From Candidatus Roseilinea mizusawaensis (GTDB taxonomy: Bacteria; Chloroflexota; Anaerolineae; J036; Brachytrichaceae), in assembly GCA_016841965.1 (NCBI GenBank), contig JAEANN010000044.1, positions 310,001 through 374,000 on the forward strand: a DNA stretch of 64,000 nt, given 5' to 3'. This document shows, one piece after another, positions 33,706 through 45,080 of this stretch. Positions within the stretch are counted from its first letter, which is position 1, and every line of letters starts with the position of its first letter. Both the position numbers and the translations under genes were made by a program. A model generated the notes under the pieces. It was not told the origin of the DNA. It saw nothing but the letters and a program-made list of their open reading frames with translations, and did no database searches.

Positions 33706-34482
33706 TCAATGGCCGGCCGCCGCGCCGCGTCCCAGATAAGCCTCCACGACGCGCGCGTTGGCGCGAATCTCCTCCGGCTTGCCCTCGGCGATCTTCTCGC
33801 CGTAGTCCAGCACCGAGATGCGCTCGGAGATGGTCATGACCACGCGCATATCGTGCTCGATCAGGATCACCGTCAGCCCCAATTCGTCGCGCAGGCGCTG
33901 GATCAGCCGCGTCGCTTCGAGCGTCTCTTGGGGATTCATGCCGGCGGTCGGCTCGTCCAACAAGATCAGCTTTGGCTCAGTAGCCAACGCGCGGGCGATC
34001 TCCAACCGGCGCTGGTCGCCGTAGGGCAGGTTCTTGGCCAGCTCGTCATACCGGCCTTCCAGGCCAACGAACTTCAGCAGCTCGCGAGCGCGGGCGCGTG
34101 CGCGCGGCTCCTCGGCGCGCACGCTTGGGCTTTGGAAGATAATCTGCCACATCTTGGCGCTTAAGCGCGCGTGCATCCCCACCAGCACATTTTCGATTGC
34201 GGTCATGTTGTTGAACAGCCGGATGTTCTGAAAGGTGCGGGCGATGCCCTGCCGGGTGATTTGGTCGGGACGCTGACCGGCGATGGATGCGCCGTCGAAG
34301 ATGACGCTGCCGTGATCGGGCTTGTAGATGCCCGTCAGCACGTTGAAGAACGTGGTCTTGCCGGCGCCGTTGGGGCCGATCACGCTGACGATGCTGCCGC
34401 GTTCGACGGTGAGCGAGACGCTGTTCACTGCGGTCAGACCGCCAAAGGACTTGGTGACGTTTTGTGCTTCGAGTAGCGCCAT
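33706..34482 (-). CDS. livG: Branched-chain amino-acid ABC transporter ATPase LivG
   Basis: The 258-residue ATPase partners LivF. Walker A is GPNGAGKTT and the LivG stretch ARTFQNIRLFNNMTAIENVLVGMH is present. The signature reads LPYGDQRRLEIARAL (normal for LivG), Walker B is LILLDEPTAGMNPQE, and IEHDMRVVMTISERISVLDYGEKIAEG follows. It lies 9 bases after livM. The C-terminus EEIRANARVVEAYLG matches the family. Confidence 0.94.
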   Translation of the reverse strand: MALLEAQNVTKSFGGLTAVNSVSLTVERGSIVSVIGPNGAGKTTFFNVLTGIYKPDHGSVIFDGASIAGQRPDQITRQGIARTFQNIRLFNNMTAIENVLVGMHARLSAKMWQIIFQSPSVRAEEPRARARARELLKFVGLEGRYDELAKNLPYGDQRRLEIARALATEPKLILLDEPTAGMNPQETLEATRLIQRLRDELGLTVILIEHDMRVVMTISERISVLDYGEKIAEGKPEEIRANARVVEAYLGRGAAAGH

Positions 34483-34491
34483 GATTGTCCT

Positions 34492-35808
34492 CTACGCCGG
34501 CGTTGCTTCGCCGGTTTCGACTTCGGCCAATGCCTCCTGATCCTCAGTCGCGTGTGCTTCTTCATGCCGGCGCTGGTCGGGCAAGATGCCCTCCGGCCGG
34601 AAGATCATCATGATGATCAGCAGTAACCCGAACAACGCGCGCTGGTATTGTGCCGGGTCGAACCAGTCTGGAATGACGATGCCCTGCCGCTTGAGCGCGC
34701 TTAGCTCGGTGGCGATGCGTGGCAGGATCTGCAAGTCGAGCAGCGTAACGAGCACGCCGCCGAGGATCACGCCGGGAATGCTGCCCATGCCGCCGAGGAT
34801 CACCATGGCCAGGATACCGATGGAGCGGATCAGGTCGAAGGTCGGCGGATTGATGAACTGCTGTTTGGCTGCGAACAACACGCCCATCACGCCGGCGAAC
34901 GACGCGCCCACGGCGAAAGCCATCAGCTTCATCCGCACCAGCGGGACGCCCATGGCGATGGCTGCCGTCTCATCCTCGCGGATCGCCTCCCAGGCGCGGC
35001 CGATGCGCGAGTGCTTCAGCCGGAAGACGGTCAGCACGGTCAGGCCCACCACCAGCAGCGCCAGCGCATAGATGAAGAGTTGGTAGAGTTGTGGATCGTT
35101 GAGCCCCGGGAAGAGCGCGCGCAAGAAGTCGGGCAACGGGGGCCGGGCGATCGACTTGATGCCCTGCGAGCCGTTGGTGATGTTGATCGGCCGATCTAGG
35201 TTCACCGCCAGCACGCGGATCACCTCGCCCAGGCCGAGCGTGACGATGGCCAGATAGTCGCCGCGCAACCGCAGCACCGGCAAGCCCAGCAAGACGCCGA
35301 AGAACGCGCCCACGAATAGCCCCAGCGCCATGAACAGATAGAACAACTGTGACGCGACCGGGGAGGCGCCCGGCGAGATCTGTCCGATCTGATCCGTGCT
35401 GAAGATGCCCCAGAGATACGCGCCGACGGCGAAGAAGGCCACATAGCCGAGGTCGAGCAAGCCGGCGAAGCCCACCACCACGTTCAGCCCGATCGCCAAC
35501 GCGACGAAGATGCCGGCCTGAATGGCCAACTCGATGTAGTAGGCGTTCATCGTGCCGAAGTAGGGCACGACGCCGATCAGCATGATCGCGCCGAGCGCCA
35601 GCTTATAGCTGTTCGATACCTTGGCGCGGTAGAGCAACAAGAAGCTCAACAGGAACAAGATGAACAACACATCCGTGCCGAGGCTGGTGCGCGTGTTCAT
35701 CAGCATCAGGGCGCTGGTCACGAGGATGTAGGCCGTGAGTGCGACGTAAGCCAGCGGCCCGCGATTCAGCGCGGCGAACGGAGAGTTCGGCAGAGAAGTC
35801 GTGCTCAT
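34492..35808 (-). CDS. livM: Branched-chain amino-acid ABC transporter permease LivM
   Basis: The 438-residue membrane permease has about ten helices and a longer N-terminus than typical LivM, including two extra helices before the conserved core. The core has LNVVVGFAGLLDLGYVAFFAVGAYLWG, LRLRGDYLAIVTLGLGEVIRV, RIGRAWEAIREDETAAIAMGV and ILGGMGSIPGVILGG. The C-terminus is a charged cytoplasmic tail. It follows livH after a 3-base gap, indicating coupled translation. Confidence 0.93.
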   Translation of the reverse strand: MSTTSLPNSPFAALNRGPLAYVALTAYILVTSALMLMNTRTSLGTDVLFILFLLSFLLLYRAKVSNSYKLALGAIMLIGVVPYFGTMNAYYIELAIQAGIFVALAIGLNVVVGFAGLLDLGYVAFFAVGAYLWGIFSTDQIGQISPGASPVASQLFYLFMALGLFVGAFFGVLLGLPVLRLRGDYLAIVTLGLGEVIRVLAVNLDRPINITNGSQGIKSIARPPLPDFLRALFPGLNDPQLYQLFIYALALLVVGLTVLTVFRLKHSRIGRAWEAIREDETAAIAMGVPLVRMKLMAFAVGASFAGVMGVLFAAKQQFINPPTFDLIRSIGILAMVILGGMGSIPGVILGGVLVTLLDLQILPRIATELSALKRQGIVIPDWFDPAQYQRALFGLLLIIMMIFRPEGILPDQRRHEEAHATEDQEALAEVETGEATPA

Positions 35809-35811
35809 GGG

Positions 35812-36990
35812 TTACACCTTTTGCGCGACGGCTTCGCCCAGCAGGCCGGAGGGGCGGAAGATCAAAATCAGGATTAAGATGGCGAACGCCACGATGTCGG
35901 CGTAACTGGCGCCGGAGAATGCGCCGCCGGTGAGCAGCGACAGATAAGAGGCCACGAACGCCTCCAGGAAGCCCAGGACGATCCCGCCGACCATCGCGCC
36001 CGGAATGTTGCCGATGCCGCCCAGCACCGCCGCGGTAAACGCCTTCAGGCCGGGGAGAAAGCCGATGTAGGGGTTGACCGTGCCCACGCGGATGCCGAAG
36101 AGCACGCCGGCCGCGCCGCCCAGCGCGCCGCCGATCAGGAAGGTGAGCGCGATGATCTGGTTGACGTTGATCCCCATCAGGCTGGCTGTTGGGCGGTCTT
36201 GCGCCACGGCGCGGATGGCCGTGCCCAGCTTGGTGGCGTTGACCAGGTAGTTCAGCCCGATCAACATCAGCGTGGCGGCAACGATGAAGATCAGCGCGCG
36301 CACGTCGAGGATGAGCGGGATGGTGCGCCCATCGGCCGCGGGGATCTGCGCCAGTTGCAACGGTGGGCCGAAGTTCGGCGTCGGGAAGCGCGCGTTGAAG
36401 CCCAAGCCGGTCACGTTAGCGATCAGGCGCATGCCGTCTTGCAGCAACAACGAAACGCCGATGGCTGAGATCAGCGGCACCAGGCGAGGTGCGTTGCGCA
36501 GTGGACGATAGGCGATGCGTTCGATTGTGACGGCCAGCGTGCCGCTGACCGCCATGCCCACGATCACCGCGATCAGGACGAACAACAAAGGCGGGAGGGC
36601 ATTCACTATTCCCGATGCGGCTAATGCTGCGCCTAGCGCAGCGCCGGAGAACGCGCCGACCATGAAGATTTCGCCGTGCGCGAAGTTGATGAATTCCAGC
36701 ACGCCGTACACCATGGTGTAGCCGAGCGCGATCGTGGCAAACAGGAAGCCGCGCACCAATCCGTCAACGATCACCTGCGGCAGGATGGTGAGCGTCGCCT
36801 GGACGAGGTCTACGTTGGTGCGCGTGCCGCGCAACAGAAAGGCGACCAGCACCGTGATCACGCTGAGCACGATGGCGCTGCCGACGACGAAGATGAACAC
36901 TTGTCCCAGCGGTCCGAACACGCCGGCCAAGGTCATGCGCAGCGTGCGGCGGCTGGCAGGGGCGGGAATAGCATCTGCTGTAATCGCCAT
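35812..36990 (-). CDS. livH: Branched-chain amino-acid ABC transporter permease LivH
   Basis: The 392-residue membrane permease has LivH marks GYTMVYGVLEFINFAHGEIFMVGAFSG, LRNAPRLVPLISAIGVSLLLQ, TKLGTAIRAVAQDRPTASLMGINVNQ and VLGGIGNIPGAMVGG. It carries an extra N-terminal membrane helix (about 25-52) and a cytosolic leader before the usual start of the family. That explains a length about 100 residues above the common size. A GGGAGG site lies just upstream of the ATG. It is the second gene of the Liv operon. Confidence 0.93.
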   Translation of the reverse strand: MAITADAIPAPASRRTLRMTLAGVFGPLGQVFIFVVGSAIVLSVITVLVAFLLRGTRTNVDLVQATLTILPQVIVDGLVRGFLFATIALGYTMVYGVLEFINFAHGEIFMVGAFSGAALGAALAASGIVNALPPLLFVLIAVIVGMAVSGTLAVTIERIAYRPLRNAPRLVPLISAIGVSLLLQDGMRLIANVTGLGFNARFPTPNFGPPLQLAQIPAADGRTIPLILDVRALIFIVAATLMLIGLNYLVNATKLGTAIRAVAQDRPTASLMGINVNQIIALTFLIGGALGGAAGVLFGIRVGTVNPYIGFLPGLKAFTAAVLGGIGNIPGAMVGGIVLGFLEAFVASYLSLLTGGAFSGASYADIVAFAILILILIFRPSGLLGEAVAQKV

Positions 36991-37080
36991 AGGGAGGTGG
37001 ACTGACTAGCTTTGGTTTCGGCTCTCTCGATCTTCGACGGCGCAGGCGCGTCTGCGCCGCTTGGCGGCACAGTCTAATAC

Positions 37081-37114
37081 AAAACAGGCGGGGGAGGGTA
37101 GAAACTCCCCCGCC
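37081..37114 (-). terminator. Stem-loop between the binding-protein gene and livH
   Basis: The minus-strand transcript forms a perfect 10-bp GC stem (37114-37105 with 37096-37087) and an 8-base loop, followed by TGTTTT. It lies 33 bases after the binding-protein stop. Inside the operon it probably lowers expression of the membrane genes relative to the binding protein. Confidence 0.8.
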
Positions 37115-37146
37115 CGTTTCATGCGGCAGCGGTGATCGGATGGGCT

Positions 37147-38469
37147 TTACGGCGCCGGGATGTCCAGCTTCTTGACCACGGCGTTTGCATTCCACACCTC
37201 GCCGGGTTCGCCGTCCTTATCGCTCACCTGCAATACGAAGTAGGTGGAGGTGACGGGATCGCCCTTGGCGTTGAAGGTGTAGGCGCCGGTGATGCCCTTG
37301 TATTCGCCCGCATCGCGAATGGCCTGGACGACCTGCTCGCGGGAGGGCTTGCCGCCGGCCTTCTCGGCCGCCTGCGCGATCGCGCGGATGCAGATGCCCA
37401 TCGCGTCATAGGCTTGCGCGGAGAACGGCGGTGCATCCTCGTTGAACTTGGCTTTGTAGTCTTCGGCGAACTTGGCGGCATCGGGGAACTGGCTGACGGG
37501 CGCGGCCACCGACGTGTAGTACATGCCTTTCACCGCGTCGCCGGCCAGCTTCAGCAGCTCGGACGAGTCTAAGCCGTCGGGGCCGAGGAACTTGGCCGTG
37601 ATGCCGCGATCGCGTGCCTGGCGGAACAACGGGCCGGCCTGGTCATAGATGCCGCCGAAGTAGATCAGATCCGGGTTGGCGGCCTGAATCGGCGTCAGGA
37701 TGGACTCGAAGTTCGACTTCTCCTCCGTGCCCTCGAAGCCCAAGACCTGAATGCCGTTCTTCTCGGCTTGCTGGCGGAAGAACTCGGCGACGCCCTGGCC
37801 GTAGTCCGTCTTGTCGTGGATGATGTACACGCTCTTGATCTTCATCTCGGTGCGGGCAAACTCCTCGCCCACGGCGCCCTGAACATCATCGCGACCCACC
37901 ACACGGAAGGCGTTTTGATATCCGCTCTCCGTGATCTTCGGGTTGGTGTTGGCCGGGGAGACCATCGCGAGGCTGTTGTCCTTGTAGGTCGGCAGCGAAG
38001 CTAGCGCGACGCCGGAGTTGAGGTGACCGACGATGCAGAGAATATCGGGGTCGGAGGCGATGTTCTTAGCGTTCGCAGCGCCGACTTCCGGCTTGGCCTG
38101 GTCGTCGAACGGCGCCAGCTCGACTTCAAAGCCCATGTCGGTCAGCATCTTGCCCATATCCTGCAAGCCGAGGTCGGCGCCGTTGCGGATGCCGGTGCCG
38201 AGCGCAGCCTGTGGGCCGGAGAGTGGGCTTTGCGTGGCGATCTTGATCTTGCCGCTCATGGCCGGCGCGGCGGGGGCCGTCGTCGCCGTGGGTTCGGCCG
38301 GCGCGGCCGTGGGTTCGGCCGGCGCGGCTGTAGGCGCGGCCGTGGGTTCTGGCGCGGCTGTAGGCGCGGCCGGCGCAGCCGTGGGAGCGACCGGCGCAGC
38401 CGGTGCGCATGCAGCGAGCGCACCGATCAAGAATGTGGTAAGCAACAGTTTACTGGCTTGATATCTCAT
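37147..38469 (-). CDS. Branched-chain amino-acid ABC transporter binding lipoprotein
   Basis: The 440-residue type I periplasmic binding protein (LivJ/K-like) has a lipoprotein signal peptide with lipobox GALAAC (Cys about 21). A 45-residue linker of PTAAP/AEPTAAP repeats follows, a style common in Chloroflexota exported proteins. The binding domain starts at KIKIATQSPLSGPQAALG and contains LCIVGHLNSGVALAS, MVSPANTNP, YGQGVAEFFRQ, LIYFGGIYDQAGP and GPDGLDSSEL. It ends in the usual VVKKLDI. The ligand is probably a branched-chain or other small amino acid, but Liv-type systems vary. An AAAGGAG ribosome binding site precedes the ATG. It leads the operon with livHMGF. Confidence 0.92.
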   Translation of the reverse strand: MRYQASKLLLTTFLIGALAACAPAAPVAPTAAPAAPTAAPEPTAAPTAAPAEPTAAPAEPTATTAPAAPAMSGKIKIATQSPLSGPQAALGTGIRNGADLGLQDMGKMLTDMGFEVELAPFDDQAKPEVGAANAKNIASDPDILCIVGHLNSGVALASLPTYKDNSLAMVSPANTNPKITESGYQNAFRVVGRDDVQGAVGEEFARTEMKIKSVYIIHDKTDYGQGVAEFFRQQAEKNGIQVLGFEGTEEKSNFESILTPIQAANPDLIYFGGIYDQAGPLFRQARDRGITAKFLGPDGLDSSELLKLAGDAVKGMYYTSVAAPVSQFPDAAKFAEDYKAKFNEDAPPFSAQAYDAMGICIRAIAQAAEKAGGKPSREQVVQAIRDAGEYKGITGAYTFNAKGDPVTSTYFVLQVSDKDGEPGEVWNANAVVKKLDIPAP

Positions 38470-38690
38470 AGCTCTTTCTCACTCCTTTGAAAGATTTGGT
38501 TGACTCTAGCTAATCCAGAACACAAGGGCGAATCAGGTTGACATGTTTACGCGTGCGTAGCCTTATGAGCGCTCGATGTAAGCTGGCCAAGCAACACGGG
38601 CAATAATCTACTCAACATAGTATCCTTTGTCAAGTGCGAGAGGTTTTTGCAAATCGGTTCACCTGTCGGCGCCATAATGCGACGCGCCGC

Positions 38691-38840
38691 TTTTGCACAG
38701 GCGGCGTCGTCAGCTCGGTGGGCAAAGGGCTGACGGCGGCTGCCATCGGCCGCGTGCTGAAGGCGCGATGTCGCCCTATCAGCACGATGAAGTCTTTCAT
38801 GACCGAGGAAGATGTAGAGACCGACCTCGACACAGGTCAC
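38691..38840 (+). pseudogene. pyrG: Fragment of CTP synthase gene (pyrG), internally deleted and frameshifted
   Basis: Bases 38691-38767 encode [20 protein letters not shown] plus LKAR, the N-terminal ATP-binding signature of CTP synthase. About 19 codons are then missing and, in another frame, [10 protein letters not shown] appears (38768-38797). After one extra base, [14 protein letters not shown] (38799-38840) returns to the first frame and matches the VTDDGAETDLDLGH region. No promoter or rest of the gene is present, so it is a dead 150-bp piece. CTP synthase is essential, so an intact copy must lie elsewhere. Confidence 0.88.
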
Positions 38841-38843
38841 TTA

Positions 38844-39024
38844 CGAGCCAGTCAAGCGCTTGCTTGGCGGTGCGAATGCCGCCGGCTGGCTTGAACCCCA
38901 TGGGGTAGTCTGTGCGCGCGGCGTAGTCGCGAATCGCTCGGCACATCACCAGGCCAATCGGCAGCGTTGCGTTGACCGCTGCCTTCCCGGTCGAGGTCTT
39001 GATGAAGTCGGCGCCGGCCATCAT
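38844..39024 (-). pseudogene. deoC: Fragment of deoxyribose-phosphate aldolase gene (deoC)
   Basis: The minus strand encodes [20 protein letters not shown], then [15 protein letters not shown], the active-site lysine region of DeoC, and [19 protein letters not shown]. The piece covers only the C-terminal part of the enzyme and lacks both ends. It abuts the pyrG fragment on one side and a kinase fragment on the other, with only a few bases of shared sequence at each junction. Confidence 0.88.
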
Positions 39025-39081
39025 GACTGCGATACGCCGACCAGAGCACCAACCCGCCCAGTCCAAAGAACACGATGAGCC
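39024..39081 (-). pseudogene. 58-bp copy of part of the histidine kinase gene
   Basis: The 58 bases are identical to 30798-30855 in the intact sensor kinase gene and encode its first membrane helix ([16 protein letters not shown]). Orientation is the same as in the original. The junction with the deoC piece shares the bases TGA. Confidence 0.93.
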
Positions 39082-39177
39082 GGGCGGGGTCGCGCGCGCA
39101 GCCTGCGGCAGATTTCATAGCCGTCCATGTCGGGCAGCATGATGTCCAGCAACACCAGGTCGGGGCGCTGTTGGCCG
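39082..39177 (-). pseudogene. 96-bp copy of part of the response regulator gene
   Basis: It matches 31382-31479 of the intact response regulator except for a 2-base loss in the CGCGCG run and one substitution. It encodes the phospho-acceptor region [20 protein letters not shown]. About 525 bases that separate this segment from the kinase piece in the original are missing here. Confidence 0.93.
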
Positions 39178-39268
39178 CCATCCGTAATGAAGGCTTGTGC
39201 CTCCTTGGATTGCGTTGGGGCGCCGACCGGCGAGCAGATCACGGCGCCCCAGCAGTTCAGTTGGCAGC
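39178..39268. other. End of the fragment mosaic, unidentified piece
   Basis: After the regulator copy, the minus strand could encode [20 protein letters not shown] in the same frame as the regulator fragment. I cannot identify the source. It stops just before the 3' end of the rhodanese gene. The earlier part of this gap (38470-38690) shows only the leader of the Liv operon and no gene. Confidence 0.4.
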
Positions 39269-40117
39269 CTATTTCTCAATCGGTACGCCAACGCTGTTGC
39301 CCCATTCTGTCCAACTGCCGTCGTAGTTGCGCACCCGCTCAAAACCGAGCAAGTATTTCAGCACGAACCAGGTGTGGGAGCTGCGTTCGCCGATGCGACA
39401 ATAGGCAATGATATCCTTGTCTGGGGTAACGCCTTTGGAGGCGTATAGAGCCATCAGGTCGTTGTAAGACTTGAACGTGCCATCTTCGCGCACAGCTTGC
39501 GCCCAGGGAATGCTCTTTGCGCCGGGAATGTGCCCGCCGCGCAGCGCGCCCTCGTTGGGATAGTCCGGCATGTGCAGACGCTCGCCGGTGTATTCCTGCG
39601 GGCTGCGCACATCGACCAGTGTGCCGTTCGCGCGCACATGCGCCAGCACCTGATCGCGGAAAGCGCGGTAGCGGCTGTCGTCGCGCGCCGGTGCGCGGTA
39701 CTCGGTTTTAGGATAGGCCGGCACGTCGCGCGTCATTGGCCGCCCTTCGTCCACCCACTTCTTGCGCCCGCCATTTAGGATTTTGGCGTTGGTGTGGCCG
39801 AACAACTGGAACACCCAGAAGGCGTAGCAAGCCCACCAGTTGTTCTTGTCGCCGTAGAAGATCACGGTCGTGTCGTTGCCGATGCCTTTCTCCGACATCA
39901 AGCGGGCGAAGCTGTCCGAGTGGATGTAATCGCGCACGATCTGATCGTTTAGATCGGCGGTCCAGTCGATGTTGACCGCGCCGGGGATGTGGCCGGCGCT
40001 GTACAACAACGGGTCTTCGTTCGACTCTACGATGCGGATGCCGGGATCGTTCAAATGCTCGGCCAGCCATTCGGTGCTGACCAGGGCTTCGGGATGCGCG
40101 TAGTCTGGTGTGCTCAT
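39269..40117 (-). CDS. Thiosulfate sulfurtransferase (two-domain rhodanese)
   Basis: The 282-residue two-domain rhodanese moves sulfane sulfur to cyanide or thiol acceptors. The N-terminal inactive domain holds [22 protein letters not shown] and [14 protein letters not shown]. The C-terminal active domain has [28 protein letters not shown] and the catalytic loop [11 protein letters not shown] (Cys about 243). It ends in [11 protein letters not shown], the TST family signature. ATG at 40117 has a GGAGTGG site. The CRxGxxS loop fits thiosulfate rather than mercaptopyruvate. Its 3' end abuts the fragment mosaic. Confidence 0.94.
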   Translation of the reverse strand: MSTPDYAHPEALVSTEWLAEHLNDPGIRIVESNEDPLLYSAGHIPGAVNIDWTADLNDQIVRDYIHSDSFARLMSEKGIGNDTTVIFYGDKNNWWACYAFWVFQLFGHTNAKILNGGRKKWVDEGRPMTRDVPAYPKTEYRAPARDDSRYRAFRDQVLAHVRANGTLVDVRSPQEYTGERLHMPDYPNEGALRGGHIPGAKSIPWAQAVREDGTFKSYNDLMALYASKGVTPDKDIIAYCRIGERSSHTWFVLKYLLGFERVRNYDGSWTEWGNSVGVPIEK

Positions 40118-40135
40118 GTTCCACTCCAATCCGAT

Positions 40136-40166
40136 CGGGTTCCAGGCGCCTTCGGCTGCAAACCCG
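40136..40166 (-). other. Leader hairpin before the rhodanese gene
   Basis: The minus strand can form CGGGTT...AACCCG (40166-40161 with 40141-40136) around an inner GCC-GAA-GGC stem. It lies about 20 bases before the start codon. I do not match it to a known riboswitch. Confidence 0.35.
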
Positions 40167-40277
40167 ACAAAATAATGTTCATCTGAATCTATTTAATTAT
40201 AGCCCCGGAAGGCCGGGGGCCGCGCCGTAGTATAGGCTGCTGCGCTTGTTGCAAGCTGTCAAGGTATCTTCGGCTAC

Positions 40278-40306
40278 TTCGCTTGCTATATTCCGCTCGC
40301 TATAAT
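40278..40306 (+). promoter_or_regulatory. Putative sigma-70-type promoter of tdk
   Basis: TTCGCT (40278-40283) and a perfect TATAAT (40301-40306) are 17 bases apart, about 57 bases before the thymidine kinase ATG. Confidence 0.5.
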
Positions 40307-40363
40307 CTCGCGTGCAAATCTGGGCGCGCGTTGCGGCGCGGCGCTTGTGAACGGTGAACATCG

Positions 40364-40984
40364 ATGAAACAACAACCCAATGGCGGCTGGATCGAAGTCA
40401 TCTGCGGCAGCATGTTCAGTGGCAAGTCCGAAGAATTGATTCGCCGCATTCGCCGCGCCGAGATTGCCCGGCAGAAAGTGCAGGTCTTCAAGCCGGCTCT
40501 GGATGTGCGCTATGGGCAGGATCGCGTCAGTTCGCACAGCGGGGCGCAGATGGGCGCTGTGCCGGTGTCGCGGGCGAGGGAAATTCTTCAACTGGTCGAT
40601 GCGGCTACAGATGTTGTGGCGATTGACGAGGCGCAGTTCTTCGACTGGGATGTGGTGGACGTGTGTGATCAGCTTGCCGAGTCAGGCAAGCGTGTGATCG
40701 TGGCCGGCCTGGATATGGATTTTCGCGGCGAGCCGTTCGGCCCGATGCCAATCCTGATGGCGCAGGCCGAAGAAGTGGAAAAGCTGCATGCCATCTGTGT
40801 CGTGTGCGGCGCGCCGGCTACGCGCACCCAGCGGCTGATCAACGGCCAGCCGGCTGCTTACGAAGATCCCGTCATCTTGGTTGGCGCGAGTGAGAGCTAT
40901 CAGGCGCGCTGTCGGGCGCATCATGAGGTGCCGCGCCGGCGGGGCGGGCAAAATAGCGCGCCAGATCGACCATCGGGTAGCTGA
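40364..40984 (+). CDS. tdk: Thymidine kinase (type II)
   Basis: The 206-residue cytosolic enzyme phosphorylates thymidine using ATP. The P-loop is [15 protein letters not shown] (residues 15-29), the Walker B/catalytic Glu is in [11 protein letters not shown], the lasso region reads [14 protein letters not shown], and the zinc-binding cysteines are CVVCG (about 145-149) and a second set near CRAHHEV at the C-terminus. Length is normal. The final 37 residues are encoded on DNA shared with the convergent decarboxylase gene (113-bp overlap), and the last 15 residues are low in family character. Confidence 0.94.
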   Translation: MKQQPNGGWIEVICGSMFSGKSEELIRRIRRAEIARQKVQVFKPALDVRYGQDRVSSHSGAQMGAVPVSRAREILQLVDAATDVVAIDEAQFFDWDVVDVCDQLAESGKRVIVAGLDMDFRGEPFGPMPILMAQAEEVEKLHAICVVCGAPATRTQRLINGQPAAYEDPVILVGASESYQARCRAHHEVPRRRGGQNSAPDRPSGS

Positions 40985-42344
40985 CGCGCTGGCCATAGGG
41001 CCGGCGCCCCTTGTCGAACGTGGCGTCGATGCCGATCTTTGTGCCAATGCCCTTACTATCGTTGGCCGGGTCCATCTCGTGTCCCTGCGCGCCCGGCACA
41101 GTGAATACGTCGTGCCCCCAGTCCACGCGGGTGGTCAGCGCCCACATCACATCCGACGGGTCGTAAATGTTCACGTCGGACTCCACCACCACGCAAATGC
41201 GGAAGTTGGGGTGCGCAGCGAAGGCTGCCAGGGCTACATTGCGCGGCTCGCCCATGTTGGCCTTCTTTGACAGTTGTACGATTACCAGAAAGCCGTTGGT
41301 ATACGGGGGGATGTGAACGGCGCGGACATTTTTGCTGGCATGTGAAACGAATCGCATCAGCAAAGGCTCGCGCGGGAGCACGTTGCCGATGTAGATGTGC
41401 TCGTTCCATCCCGGTACGATGGTCTGGTAAATCGGCTGTTCGCGGTGGCAGACTGCTGTGACCTCGAACACGGGCGAGTGCCATGGCTCACCGTAGTAGC
41501 CGTGAAACTCGGCCAGGGGACCCTCTTCACGTCGTGCGCCGGGCAGCACATGTCCTTCGATCACCAGCTCGGCATGGGCGGGGATGGTGTCCACATCGAC
41601 CGTGACGCCGCGCGTGACCTCGACCGGCCGGCCGCGAATGGCGCCGGCGATGTTGTTCTCGTCGCCCTCGTACTTGCAGCCGGCAGCAATCATCAGCGCC
41701 GGGTCGAGGCCAATCGCCACAGCCACGCCCAACGGCCGCCCTTGGGCCTCGGCGGCGGCATGGGCGCGCTGGACATCGCGCCACTGGTTGATGTTCATGC
41801 CCAGTGTGCGCGGCCCCAGAATCTCCATGCGGTTGTATCCCAAGTTGCCCATGCCGGTCTGCGGATGTTTGCTGACGATAACGCCGCCGGTGATGAAGCG
41901 TCCTCCGTCGCCGGCGGCATGTTTGGGGATGGGCAGCGCACGCACGTCGATCTCAGCCGGGTTGCTAAGGATGTGGCGTTTCCAGGCGGCGTGCTCGGTG
42001 AAGGCCGGGGGAATGGCATTGGCCGGCTCCAGCGCGCGGGCCATCGCAGCGGTCACCTGGGTTTTGTCGCAGCCCAATGCCAACGCCACGCGCTCTTGAT
42101 TGGCGACAGCGCTGCTAAACAAACGCCAACCTGGAAACGTGCGCGGGGCATCATTGCTTGGCGCATCAGAAGATGGATCGTAGTAGATCTGCTCGAAAAG
42201 TGGCGCCGGCCCGCCTGTGCGCTCGACAGTGGCGCCAACATTTGCGGCCTCATGATGCAGATTGGCCGGCTGCTGTATGCGCGCCAACTGGCCGTTCTGC
42301 TCAAGCACTTCTAGATAGCTCCGCAGGTCATAGATTGCGCTCAT
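40872..42344 (-). CDS. UbiD-family (de)carboxylase
   Basis: The 490-residue enzyme of the UbiD family uses prenylated FMN for reversible decarboxylation of aromatic or unsaturated acids. Start [20 protein letters not shown], then [23 protein letters not shown], the metal/prFMN region, and [22 protein letters not shown] with the catalytic Glu cluster. [32 protein letters not shown] and [11 protein letters not shown] complete the family profile. The partner prenyltransferase UbiX is not nearby, so cofactor synthesis must be encoded elsewhere. Substrate cannot be read; UbiD (ubiquinone), menaquinone-pathway MqnP-like and aromatic degradation enzymes are all possible. Confidence 0.9.
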   Translation of the reverse strand: MSAIYDLRSYLEVLEQNGQLARIQQPANLHHEAANVGATVERTGGPAPLFEQIYYDPSSDAPSNDAPRTFPGWRLFSSAVANQERVALALGCDKTQVTAAMARALEPANAIPPAFTEHAAWKRHILSNPAEIDVRALPIPKHAAGDGGRFITGGVIVSKHPQTGMGNLGYNRMEILGPRTLGMNINQWRDVQRAHAAAEAQGRPLGVAVAIGLDPALMIAAGCKYEGDENNIAGAIRGRPVEVTRGVTVDVDTIPAHAELVIEGHVLPGARREEGPLAEFHGYYGEPWHSPVFEVTAVCHREQPIYQTIVPGWNEHIYIGNVLPREPLLMRFVSHASKNVRAVHIPPYTNGFLVIVQLSKKANMGEPRNVALAAFAAHPNFRICVVVESDVNIYDPSDVMWALTTRVDWGHDVFTVPGAQGHEMDPANDSKGIGTKIGIDATFDKGRRPYGQRVSYPMVDLARYFARPAGAAPHDAPDSAPDSSHSRQPR

Positions 42345-42398
42345 GATGGGCCGGATTCTACCCGGCGTCTGTGGCGCGCCTTTTGCCTGCAGCGCAAT

Positions 42399-42426
42399 TT
42401 GCGCGATACTGATTCTTTACTACAAT
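42399..42426 (+). promoter_or_regulatory. Putative promoter of the pyrophosphatase gene
   Basis: TTGCGC (42399-42404) and TACAAT (42421-42426) are 16 bases apart, about 155 bases before the start codon. The leader between 42430 and 42570 has short inverted repeats (e.g. around CTGCCC...GGGCAG, 42492-42512), matching no known element. Confidence 0.4.
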
Positions 42427-42580
42427 TTGCCCTTGATACCTCAAAACAGGGTCTAGAGTCAGAAGGACCGAGACGACGGTCATCTGCGCTGCCCACCATG
42501 ATGCGGGCAGACTCGTGAGCCTGCCGCCTGATCCTCCATCCTGCTAGCCCATTGAAGACAAGGAGCAAAGGTTTAGTGCA

Positions 42581-44929
<2,349 letters not shown>

Positions 44930-44982
44930 CGACGGACGCGCGCGTGCCCGATCCAGGTAACCCGTCTTGCGCTTGAAATTCG

Positions 44983-45016
44983 ATCGGCCTGCAGTGCAAA
45001 CTGCAGGCCGATTTTT
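44983..45016 (+). terminator. Rho-independent terminator after hppA
   Basis: A perfect 12-bp stem (44983-44994 with 45001-45012) and a 6-base loop are followed by five T residues. Confidence 0.93.
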
Positions 45017-45080
45017 ATCCCACGCGGTGTGTGGGATATCGTGTGGGAAAAATGTGGCGTTGGCCTCACCGACGGGCAGG

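Noticed and set aside
38691-38840. An intact short pyrG-like protein in the fragment mosaic
   Set aside because: The piece lacks about 19 codons, changes frame twice, and has no ribosome binding site or catalytic glutaminase domain.
42430-42570. A riboswitch in the hppA leader
   Set aside because: I see only short inverted repeats and none of the conserved blocks of known riboswitch classes, so I left it as an unexplained leader.
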